A stretch of DNA of 64,000 nucleotides, taken from assembly GCF_047495875.1 (NCBI RefSeq), contig NC_092464.1:3754737-3818736 (forward strand), read 5' to 3'. The stretch's first letter is position 1. Each line of letters starts with the position of its first letter. The position numbers and the translations under genes are program-made. This document shows, piece after piece, positions 24,980 to 34,880 of the stretch. Below the pieces are notes generated by a model. That model worked only from the letters and a program-made list of their open reading frames with translations. It searched no databases and was not told where the DNA came from. The stretch comes from Pithys albifrons albifrons (lineage: Eukaryota > Chordata > Aves > Passeriformes > Thamnophilidae).

Positions 24980-25445
24980 AAAATATATCTTTTGGGTTAA
25001 GATAAGGGCAGGGAGAGATCACTCACCAGTTCCCATCATGGGCAAAACAGCCTTGACTTGGGAAAAAGAGAATAATGTGATTTATTGCCTATAAAAACAA
25101 AGTAGGGTAATGAGAAATGAAAACCAAATCATAAAACACCTTCCCCCACTCCTCCCCTCTTCCCAGGCTCAGCCTCACTCCTGAATTCTCTACCTCCTCC
25201 CTTCCATCAGCACAGGGGAACAGGGTTGTGGCCAGTTCATCCCACGTTGTCTCTGCCTTCCTTCCTCCTTAGAGGGAGGACTCCTCCTGCTCTTCCCCTG
25301 CTCCACTGTGGGGTCCTTCCCATGGGAGTCAGTCTTCCATGACCTTCTCCCAGCTGAGTCCTTCCCATGGGCTGCAGTCCTTCACAAAGTGTTCCCACTG
25401 TGGGTGCCTCCCATGGGGTGCAGTCCTTCAGCCACCACATAAAGC
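24980..25445 (-). mobile_element. Endogenous retrovirus LTR fragment (ERVL-like, avian)
   Basis: I recognise the order of blocks from an avian LTR family: 'agataagggcagggagagat', 'cactcaccag', 'gggcaaaacagccttgactt', 'atttattgcc', 'aaaacaccttcccccactcc', 'gttcatcccacgttgtctct', then repeated short modules containing 'gtccttcccatgggctgcag' and 'cctcccatggggtgcagtcc'. It is on the minus strand if the usual orientation holds. The family label rests on memory of bird genomes and needs a library search. The right edge is not clear. No internal retroviral genes are present. Confidence 0.55.
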
Positions 25446-25869
25446 CTGATTTATGGTTTGGAGGGAGAGCACAAATCTGCAGGTGGCATTTATGGATGGC
25501 CACGTGCCACTGAAAATCACTGGATAACAGGATACATGTGCTGCAGTGTCAGGGAGAACAAACAGCTCCTGCTTCAGATTCAGACTAATAACAGGGACAG
25601 GGTACAGACCAACAACAAGGCAGCAGGATCTGTGCTTGCACTGGCAGCTCCTTCTGAAAAACACAGGAGTGGTGGTGCTTGAGACAGACCTGCCTGATAC
25701 TCTTCTCTGCAGCATTACCTGAGCATGTTACAGTGGGAATGAAGGATTTTTGTGACACCTTTTAGGCTTAGGAAATACCTACATGGACAGGGAACAGCCA
25801 TGGAAAAGGGAAGGAAGGGATGCACTCACATGTCCTGATACAGATTCATTCACACACCGTGGCTCTTTT
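25446..25869. other. Non-coding spacer, possibly remaining LTR sequence
   Basis: Not recognised. It may be the decayed remainder of the LTR to its left. It ends at the octamer tail of the next CR1. Confidence 0.4.
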
Positions 25870-26521
25870 AGAATCATAGAATAGAATCATAGAATCGATT
25901 GGGTTGGAAAAGACCTCCAAGATCATCAAGTCCAACCCTTGGTCCAACTCCAGTCCCTTTACCAGATCATGGCACTCAGTGCCACGTCCAATCTGTGTTT
26001 AAAAATCTCTAGGGATGGTGAATCCACCCCCTCTCTGGGCAGTCCATTCCAATGCCTGAGCACTCTCTCTGCAAAGCATTTTTTTCTGATCTCCAACTTC
26101 AATTTCCCCTGGCAGAGCTTGAGCCCATCGTGCCCCCTTGTCCTATTGCTGAGTGCCTGGGAGAAGAGACCAACCCCCACCTGGCCAGAACTTCCCTTCA
26201 GGCAGTTCCAGACAGTGCTGAGGTCACCTCTGAGCCTCCTCTTCTCCAGGCTGAACACCCCCAGTTCCCTCAGCCTCTCCCCACAGCACTTGTGCTCCAG
26301 TCCCTTCTCCAGCCTCGTTGCTCTTCTCTGGCCCCGCTCCAGCCCCTCAATATCCTTTCTGAACTGAGGGGCCCAGAACTGAACACAACACTCAAGGTGT
26401 GGCCTCCCCAAGGCAGAGTCCAGGGGAAGGGTCACTGCCCTGGGCCTGATGGCCACGCTATTTTTGATACAGGACAGGATCCCCTTGGCCTTCTTGGCCA
26501 CCTGGGCACACTGGTGGCTTT
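25870..26521 (-). mobile_element. CR1: CR1 LINE, 5'-truncated, young-type subfamily, about 650 bp
   Basis: The tail 'agaatcatagaatagaatca' at the left is followed by 'ttgggttggaaaagacctcc' and the 3' UTR. The ORF2 C-terminal domain, read on the minus strand at 25959-26525, is uninterrupted for 188 codons ([12 protein letters not shown] through ALSAMIW). Homology ends abruptly at the 'cctgggcacactggtggctt' segment, a clean 5' truncation. Confidence 0.97.
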
Positions 26522-26951
26522 TCATTTATTGCACAGTGAAATGCAAGTGGAAATCCAGAACTTTGAGTCATGTGCTTTGCTCTCTGGATCAGAAAGGCTG
26601 TGGGATTTGTGATTAGGATGTTGAGTACCTGCAGCAGATGGTCTGGTTTGTCTGTGAGGATTTGTCTTTAAGGATTTGTCTGAAATAATGCAAGTAGTTT
26701 GTAAAGGACCTTGCCTTTAAATCCTGGTTCTTAGCCCTAATCAGTGGTGCAAGGTGACATTTGGCTATGGAATAAGATGTAATACCCAGTCCAGCCTGAC
26801 AAGTCCTACATGTATCAGTTGCCTGTGATGTTGATACATCTCTGGCTGTACCTGAACAGCTGCCCTCAGTGTTCTGGTGGATGTCACACTGAACTTAACC
26901 AACTGTTTGTTCCAGCTGAGATTAAGGCAAAGCCCATCTGAGCATCAGAGG
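26522..26951. other. Non-coding spacer
   Basis: No recognisable gene or repeat between two CR1 pieces. Confidence 0.5.
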
Positions 26952-27137
26952 GTCAGCATGGCCTGCAGATGGGTCAGGCTGCTGCCCTTCTCCTGTTCAG
27001 CACTGGTGAGGTCACTCCTTACACCCTGGGGACTGTTCTGCTCTCCCCATCCCTTTCAGCTCAGGAGAGATGTGAAGAAAACAAAAGTGATGGAGAAAAG
27101 GGCTGCCAAAATGGTCAGGAGCCCAGAGCTGAGGGAC
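26952..27137 (+). mobile_element. CR1: Ancient CR1 ORF2 fragment (weak)
   Basis: Translated in one frame it keeps the spaced landmarks of the CR1 ORF2 C-terminal region: L-P-F..S-A-L-V-R, then W-G, an A-P-like 'SPHPF' and 'RRDV', and finally R-A-A-K-M-V-R before the conserved E. The nucleotide match to the other copies is weak and there is no 3' tail, so it is an old internal fragment. A short (AACAC)n run follows at 27138-27163. Confidence 0.6.
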
Positions 27138-27163
27138 AAAACACAACACAACACAACACCCTG

Positions 27164-29255
27164 GCCCCCCCTCAGCAGTGCAGCTGCCAGTCAGGAGACT
27201 CCCAGTCTGTCCTGATCCATGGGATTTCATATGGGAGTTTGTCATATGGACACACTCTCAGGTAATAAAAAATAAAGGAAAGAAATTGGAGATTATTTTT
27301 CAAATCAAATAGTGTTGGTTGGATGGATATATTGAGTTACAGGAGTCATACCCAGCACTCTTGGAGTGTGGAGTGATGAGCTCTGCCCAGGTTAAAGGGA
27401 CATTTCTCAGGCCTGGGCTTGGCTGGCATGGAGAAGAAATAGATGAAATCACTTTTTGAGGCTCCTTCTAGGTTTGTTTGCATGATGCTGCATCCTGAGC
27501 ACTTCTTGCCTTGGCACTTTTGATTCAGCCTGGCTGTACAGGCAGCAATCCTGCAGCTGTCACAGCATGCACTATTGATTTTTTCCACTACAGTGAATAC
27601 AACTGGAACATGAAGATTCATTAAGATCCACCGTTTATGCCTCTGGACTCGACATGTTTTCAAAATGATGCTCTACAACCTCATTAGTGGCTCGTTCTCA
27701 TTCATGGATTCACCTGTCGAGTGACAAGGAGAAAAACATGAGCAGAGAACTGATCCCCAGCACTGGTGTGTGGTGAATCCTTGGGAATTCTGCATTTGCT
27801 CCATCGTGCTGGGATGCCAGTTTGACCCAGGGAAATTCAGTAAGTGTAGTGAAGCCCTAAAGTGGAAATATTGGTGGGTCAAACACTGAGGAAGGAGTTT
27901 AAAAGGTTCAGGATTCCTTCAGTCCCTTCCTTAGAAGTACAGCTGCAGGCTTTGTATCATACCTCATATGCTCTGACTCAGGTAAAAAAAAGGAACATAT
28001 TCTGATTATTTGTAACAGTCTTTTGAGCTCCTATGATCCCTTGAATAACTTCCCATGAATTTTCCAAAAGGTAGTCACAAAGAGATTTTTTATTCCTTTT
28101 AAAAGAATGTATTTGCTTCTGGATACGTGAGTAATCCTCTCTGATGTTGTCTGTCTTAGATCTCTTTTAGCACTGAAAACGACAAAAAGGTAAATTAAAT
28201 GTATCCATTTAGATGCCTTTAATTGGCAGCCAACATCAATTGTTCCAGTGAGAAACTTTGGGAAGAGTTTAACCAAAGGGAATTGCTAAAAGGTTTATGA
28301 AGAGAAGTCATATCTTTATTTAAATGCCTCTTTCTACCTATTTTTTTCCTGGACAGTGGCTTTATGAAGTTGGTAAGTAATTCCCATATCCCTGCTCTCA
28401 CAGGGATGAATCTCCCTCTCTTCCCTGTTCTGTGCATTGTGATTTGCCTGCAGTGGGATGTGTTCTCAGCACACTCTTCCAAGGATGAGGGTTTAATGTT
28501 TTGGTGGAAAGTGTTCAAATGTGACTAAAGGAGCACAAAGCCACAGGTGGGGTTTACTCCCAAACCATCAGAAGCACATGGGAGAAGAGTCCTCTGCACA
28601 GCTGGATGTGCACATGGATACTCACACCATCAGGATGTGACCAGGCATTTTCATGGAAGGGTTGGGGTAACAGCAGTGCTGACAGTGGTGAAGACAAATT
28701 TGGAAACAGCATCGAGACAGGATTCATTCCACACAGCTCTAGACAGCAGTGTCTGACTTGGTCTCCCTTGGGACACTTTAGGCTGAGCTTCAATTAATGC
28801 TGAGACAAGGCAGATGAGTCACACTCTGGTAACGGTATGAAGGATTTATCCTGGTGTTGTTCTGGAGGAGAAGTGAGTGGGACATTCAGCCTGAACAATT
28901 TCTGGGATAGAACCACAGTGAAATGAGCTGAGTGGTTTCACTTTGGACAACCTGTGAGGTTTTCACCATGCTGTGTGTTTGAGGGTGGGCACTGCAGTGC
29001 TGCACCTGCACAGGGAGCTCCTGTGTGTGGAGAACAGATATGGGACAGGATGAACCCAACAGTTGCAGGACAGATGCAGCAGGTGCAGGATGTGACCTTG
29101 TTTTGCTCATGGTGTGAAAAGGGCAAGCACAGCCTTTCATCTTCCTTGTGCACTCTGTATCCGGGGGCTGTCCCTGATACCTTGGTGGCACTTATGGACT
29201 GCACAGAACACTCTGTTCACATACTCAGGGTGTTCAGGTCATGGAAAGGGCTTCA
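27164..29255. other. Non-coding interval, no supported gene
   Basis: Short frames only (up to 105 codons), none recognised, no repeat family seen. Confidence 0.5.
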
Positions 29256-29373
29256 GCTCAGCTCCTGACCTTCACCCTGATGTGATTATGAGAGCAAAAC
29301 ATCCAAACTTCACCCTGGAGTGATTTATGAGAGCTCAGCTCCTGACCTTCACCCTGAAGTGATTTATGAGAGC
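29256..29373. repeat. Imperfect 37-40 bp tandem repeat, three units
   Basis: Units start near 29256, 29295 and 29334. Each contains '[ac]cttcaccctg..gtgat' followed by 'tatgagag'. Units 1 and 3 share 'cagctcctgaccttcaccct' exactly, while unit 2 has diverged at its left end. No coding role is apparent. Confidence 0.8.
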
Positions 29374-30331
29374 TCATCCACTCCTTTCCACCAGCTCTGC
29401 TGGGAAGATAATCCCCAGAGGAGTGACAGAACTGCTGGAACCCCAGGTTAGAGCGTGGCTGAACTGGCAATTCAGCTCTTCCCATCTGCAGAATGGTGCT
29501 GGTACTCCTTTTGTTTGCAAAACATTTTGTGCTCCCCAGAGGAAAGCACAGGGTGGGACTCAGGATGATGCTGACCAGGGGGAGTGTTTTAAAGAGACAA
29601 ATTATTAATACCAGTGGTGAGGGCTGGCTTGCTGCAAGATGGAGTTGGAGATGCTGTTTGAAGTCTGTGCCAGCTCCCCTCTGGAAAGGACAAGGAGGAC
29701 AAAGCACATCTGTGAGTGTCATCTTTACATAGAAAAGACTCCAAGAAGAGAAGTCCACAGGGTGGAAGGAGGCACTTTCAGCAGGAAAAAAACCAACCAA
29801 ATTCTCAACTAGTTAAAAAGGAAAGCAATCTGCTTAATTACCATTTGGAGAAACATATATATAACAACAATCAGAACTGGGCTGCCCAGACTAGACATGC
29901 TTTGTGTCAGCTCCAGAGTGTTCTCATCTGGAATGGATGTTCAGCCATCTCCAAAACACCCCAGCGATATGACTGCAGGGACACAATATCAGTGGCTTTA
30001 ATAGAGAACAGGTCATGGAAAGGACTGCCCTGGAGAGGGAAGCTCAGGGCTCAGCTGAAGACATTCAGCAGATGGGCAGGATTACTGTAAACCTTGTCCA
30101 AAATAACACATATTTTATTCTGCTATAACCAGGGCCCAAGAAGAGTCATCAGCCTGAAAGCGTAAATGGAAGAAATATTATGAAAATGGAAGAGGGAAGA
30201 GGTGAGAAAAGCTGGAGAGCTGCTGGGTTAGAGATTTTGCATCACAGGAGACAACCATTGCTCTGTTTGCTGAAAAAGCTAAAAACCTTGAGCTTCACCC
30301 TGGTAGAACATTCATCCAGGCAAGACAACCA
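29374..30331. other. Non-coding interval, no supported gene
   Basis: A 180-codon minus frame (29258-29800) overlaps the tandem repeat and has no recognisable domain. A faint 'ctgccctggagagggaagct' resembles a CR1 motif but is too short to call. Confidence 0.45.
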
Positions 30332-30571
30332 TAGGATAGAATTCTGGAATGGTTTAGAATGGAAGAGACCTTAAAGATTATCCAGTTCCAAATCCCTGCC
30401 ATTGAGAGGGACATTTTCCACTAACCCAGGTTGCTCCAAGCTCCATCCAACCTGGCCTTGGACACTTCCAGGGTTGGGGCAGCCACAGCTTCTCTGGGCA
30501 ATCTGTGCCAGGGCCTGCCCACCCTCCCAGGGAAGAATTTCTTCCTACATCTGACCTCACCTGCATCTTTC
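30332..30571 (-). mobile_element. CR1: CR1 LINE 3' end, older subfamily
   Basis: Reads 'taggatagaattctggaatg', 'ggaagagaccttaaagatta', 'actaacccaggttgctccaa', 'catccaacctggccttggac' and 'ccagggaagaatttcttcct'. This is the 3' UTR and end of the CR1 frame in reverse orientation. About 240 bp, well diverged. Confidence 0.92.
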
Positions 30572-33328
30572 TTGGTATTCTGATGGGGTTCTTTTTGCAG
30601 TCAGCTGGGTTGACTCATGAAATCTAAAGGTGCATATGCTGACTGGTGTTTCTAAAGGGTTATAAGGAACACCATTCCCATCAAAATTAGTCACTTAATG
30701 CTGCAAACATTAATTTAGGATGAGATTCTTGGGCGTTAGGAAGTCAGAGCAGACCCACTTATGGTCTACTGGGACTGTTGCAGGATGCTGAGTACATGGA
30801 GCAAGAAGCCTCATGTTTATACTCTTAAGTCTTCTCAGAGCTGAAGCTTTTTGGCTGAAAACCTGCTTCAAACTTTAAATTTTTTAATGACTTTGGCTTT
30901 CCATGTGCTGAAATGCAGAGAGGTTGGACATGAGCCACATTACATGTCACTTTGTCCAACACTGGGCATAACCTACAGTAGACCTGAATGCCACTCAGGA
31001 GGAAGATTACATCAAATTTAGAAGCAGAGGCACTATTTGATTTGCCTCCTGAAACCAGCTGGGAGAAAGGAATGATGCACTAAGAAGCTGAGAAACTCTG
31101 AAAGGGTGTGTGGACCCTGGGGATGGGGAGACTGAAGTGATGAATTAAACCCAGCAAGCTCCACTGTGGTTTTTAACATGCAACACACACGTGCTTCTTA
31201 ATTATGAGAGGTATTTTTGGATTATCAAGCCCAGCTATGAAAAAGTTTGTATTTATTATAAAGAAATCTGAGGAGGGCAGCAGACCTTGAGGGGAAAAAC
31301 AGTGGGGCAGAAGCTGCATGAAAGCTTTGCTACCCTACAACTGCTTTTCTCATCATAATTTATGTGTTTAAAAAAACTTTGCAACCCCAAAATAAACAGG
31401 GATTGGAGGAAATGTGTAAACACAAATGCAGGACAGAGTGTAAAAATGGTAGGGCAGCAAACGTGGAAAAGAGAGAGGGAACATTGGTTAATGGTTATCT
31501 CCTGGGAAAAGGTCAGCACGGGGAGCTTGAAAGGCTGGATGTTTTCCCTGAGTTTTAATGTTTGGAGTGTGAGATTCAGGTTGTGGGATTGGCCTCAAAG
31601 CTGATCGAAATCAATGGCTTTGCAAAGTGAGCTGTGAGATCTCAGCTTATCCAAGCTCCTTCCAGCTGCACTGCTCCAGAAGTCTGAGCCCTGTCAGCAT
31701 CCAGCCCACAGAGGAGGTCACAACACCCTGCTGGTGTTCAGTCCAACCCACCTTCATTTTTCTTGCGTTTTCTCCCTTTGCTTGGCACCAGCTGTTGGGG
31801 CAAACAGACAGGATGGGGAGGGTGAAGTTATTTTTATGCCCACAGCTGTTCAATCAGATTCTCATTTAGCATCTCAGTTCTGTGGGTAATCTCAGAGTAA
31901 TTAGAAACTTTAGGTAAAATCCAGAAATGCACTTAAAATTTTGGTTATTATTCTTCTAGAATTAGCACTGGTTACAAGCACATAATTATACTTGGTGTGG
32001 TACAAACTCGTTGTGGGATATAATTCTGGCCTCCATCATTTGCAATAGAGCTGAAAAATTTCTTTTTGCATGAATCCTGTTTCAAAAAGATTTTTTTTTC
32101 TGTCAATTTAGGCACTGGCAGCGTCTTTATATAGTTCACAATTTTAAAAAAAAATCAGATATCTTTGAATTCTCTGTTCTTAAAATGCTCCATTTCTAAT
32201 TTGGAAGATGATGTCATAAAAAAATATTCTCCATGAAAACTAAAAGGGTCATTTTGGATAAATGGTTTGGTTGCCACAACATTATTTCCCCCCTTTTTAT
32301 TTCACTTAAATTTTTGAGGGGCTGACCCAAATTATTTCCTCTCCATATTTCTTTTCTTTTCTTTTTTTTTTTCTTTTTTACTGCCCAAAAAAGTCAAAAT
32401 TCAGTTACTCAGTTGGGAACAACAAAGATTGTCTCAACAAGGGATCTGACTGGAAAACTCTCAGCAGTTTGAGGGAGAAGACAAGGTCCTATTGGTTTTC
32501 CAGCCTGTGCTCCATCCACTGGCTCCTCCTCCCTCCTTAAGACTTCTTGTCCACTCTGGTAGTTAAATTTGTGGCTTGAAAACCAGATATATTTCAATTA
32601 ATGGAATTATTTTTGTTTTCCTCCCCATCATGATTTATTTGGAATGACACAATTCTTGGGTGATGCTCTGACAAACCAACTGTGATCTGATAACACACCC
32701 TCAGGCAAGGAATATTGATAAGCTGTTCCTCCCCACACTTTAATTTTATATATTTCACCCACCAGACATGTTTATGGACTCACTTCCCACTCTGATGCTG
32801 CTCCATGCAGAAAAAAACTGTTAAAAATAGGTGAGCTGAGGAGGCAAAACCTATAAAAATGCTCTTATGGCTCAGTTCCAAATTCTTCTCTCAGTGTCCT
32901 GTCTTCAATATGTCTAAAGCACTTTCCCAGCTTTCCTTGGTATATTTTCCCAGCCTCCCACACTATTAGACTTGGAGGTTTGGAGAACATCCTGAGATGA
33001 GGTGCTGTGATTGTGTGTTTTATGGATCTTCCTTTTCTCAATATCTCCAATTGTTTTTAGAACTTGTGCAGCTTTTACTGCCACCTGTTTTGGAGAGTTC
33101 CACAGTTCCACATCCCTGGTTTTGGCATCTCCTTTAGTTTGTCTTGAACTGACCCCTTGCTAATTTGATTTAATTACTACACAAGAAAAGCAGGGAGCAT
33201 TTGCTGCCTTTTATTCTTCTTTGCCACTGCTCATATCACTCTGAATTTTTAGGTGTCCATCATCCTTTCCTCAGTCATCTCCCTGCCAACCTGTTCAGTT
33301 GCTCCTCCTTCAGATGCCATCCATCAAT
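30572..33328. other. AT-rich non-coding interval, no supported gene
   Basis: AT-rich, especially 31900-32400. It includes T-rich runs at about 32090-32100 and a (TTTTC)n patch at 32349-32378. Frames stay below 90 codons. No repeat family recognised. Confidence 0.5.
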
Positions 33329-33383
33329 GATGGATCATCCCTTTGGTGATGGATCATCCCTTCAGTGATGGATCTTCCCAGTA
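33329..33383. repeat. 19-bp tandem repeat, about three units
   Basis: 'gatggatcatccctttggt' is followed directly by a near copy ending 'cttcagt' and then by a third, diverged unit 'gatggatcttcccag'. It is short and possibly polymorphic. Confidence 0.8.
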
Positions 33384-33871
33384 ACTTCTCCAGAGTTATT
33401 ATATTATAAGATCACCAAAACCCCACACAGTTTTCAGATGCAAGGACATTACCCAGAGAGTCAGAGCCACACCTTCCATTTTGCCCCTCATAGAATTTCT
33501 AAAACTTCCTTTGTTTTTGTTTTTTTGACTGATATTTGCTGCTGAATTGACCTTTCCATAAGGGAATTGCAAGTCCAAGACCCCATTTTTCAGGGAGAAC
33601 AGCTGTGTGGGATCTGCCATCATACAAGAAAAGCCTCTCAGTCTTCAACTTTCACACTGACCCTTCCTGCCGAGGACCTAAAATAAGGGGAAATTACTGC
33701 AGATTTAACCAGGTAAGTAGGAGGCTGAGGAGACAAACAACCCTTCAAATGGGACAGAGATGGGGGTAACATCACCTCGTTTTCTGTCTTTGCATCCCTC
33801 AGTACCATTCAGAGAACATGGAAGTTCTAAGGCAACCTTGAAATCTCCAGCTAGAACTGATGGTATCATGG
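33384..33871. other. Non-coding spacer
   Basis: No gene or repeat recognised in this stretch ahead of the nested CR1 pair. Confidence 0.5.
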
Positions 33872-34231
33872 ATTCATGGAACCAGAGAATGGTTTGGGAT
33901 GGAAGGGACCTTAAAGACCATCTTGTTCCATCACCTGCCTTGGGCAGGGACACCTTCCACCAGCCCAGGTTGCTCCAAGCCCCATCCAACCTGGCCTTGG
34001 ACACTTCCTTCCAGGGCTTGGGGCAGCCACAGCTTCTCTAGGCAACCTGTGCCAGGGCCTGCCCACCCTCACAGGGAAGAATTTCTTCCTAGTTTCTAAC
34101 CTAAATCTGCGCTGTTTGGGTTTGAAGCCATTTCCTCTTTGTCTTACAACTCCAGACCCTTTTCCCAAGTCCCTCTCCAGCTCTCTTGGAGCCAGTTTAG
34201 GTACTGGAAGGGTCTCTTAGGTCTCCCTGGA
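33872..34231 (-). mobile_element. CR1: Older CR1 LINE, left part (host of a nested CR1)
   Basis: A decayed tail ('attcatggaaccagagaatg') is followed by 'ggaagggaccttaaagacca', 'caccttccaccagcccaggt', 'gaagaatttcttcctagttt' and 'aagtccctctccagctctct', ending at 'ggtctccctggagcct'. The family continues with 'tcttctccaggctga', which resumes only after the inserted plus-strand CR1, at about 34830. This is one element split by a later insertion. Confidence 0.93.
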
Positions 34232-34829
34232 GCCTGCATCAAACTAGCGTGGCCAGCAGGCCCAGGGCAGTGACCCTTCCCCTGGACTCTGCCTTGGGGA
34301 GGCCACACCTTGAGTGTTGTGTTCAGTTCTGGGCCCCTCAGTTGAGGAAAGAGATTGAGGGGCTGGAGCGGGGCCAGAGAAGAGCAACGAGGCTGGAGAA
34401 GGGACTGGAGCACAAGTGCTGTGGGGAGAGGCTGAGGGAGCTGGGGGTGTTCAGCCTGGAGAAGAGGAGGCTCAGAGGTGACCTCAGCACTGTCTGGAAC
34501 TGCCTGAAGGGAAGTTCTGGCCAGGTGGGGGTTGGTCTCTTCTCCCAGGCACTCAGCAATAGGACAAGGGGGCACGATGGGCTCAAGCTCTGCCAGGGGA
34601 AATTGAAGTTGGAGATGAGAAAGAAATTCTTTGCAGAGAGAGTGCTCAGGGATTGGAATGGGCTGCCCAGAGAGGGGGTGGATTCCCCATCCCTGGAGGC
34701 TTTTAAACGCAGATTGGCCGTGGCACTGAGTGCCATGATCTGGTAAAGGGACTGGAGTTGGACCAAGGGTTGGACTTGATGATCTTGGTGGTCTTTTCCA
34801 ACCCAATTGATTCTATGATTCTGTGATTC
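34232..34829 (+). mobile_element. CR1: Younger CR1 LINE inserted into an older CR1
   Basis: 5'-truncated at 'catcaaactagcgtggccag' (ORF2 S-V-A-S-R-P-R-A-V). The frame then stays open for 165 codons (34249-34746) with [20 protein letters not shown] and W-N-G-L-P-R-E, followed by the 3' UTR and tail 'gattctatgattctgtgatt'. It belongs to the same subfamily as most other young copies in the window and lies opposite to its host element. Confidence 0.97.
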
Positions 34830-34880
34830 TCTTCTCCAGGCTGAGCAACCCCCAGCTTGCCTTCATGGAAGTGGATGCTG
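34830..34880 (-). mobile_element. CR1: Older CR1 LINE, right part (continues 33872-34231)
   Basis: 'cttctccaggctgagcaacc' followed by 'cagcttgccttcatggaagt' matches what should follow 'ctggagcct' in the older CR1 copy. It becomes unrecognisable after about 34880. Confidence 0.8.

Noticed and set aside
29996..30075. Possible CR1 remnant ('ctgccctggagagggaagct')
   Set aside because: Only one short motif matches and there is no tail or 3' UTR block nearby.
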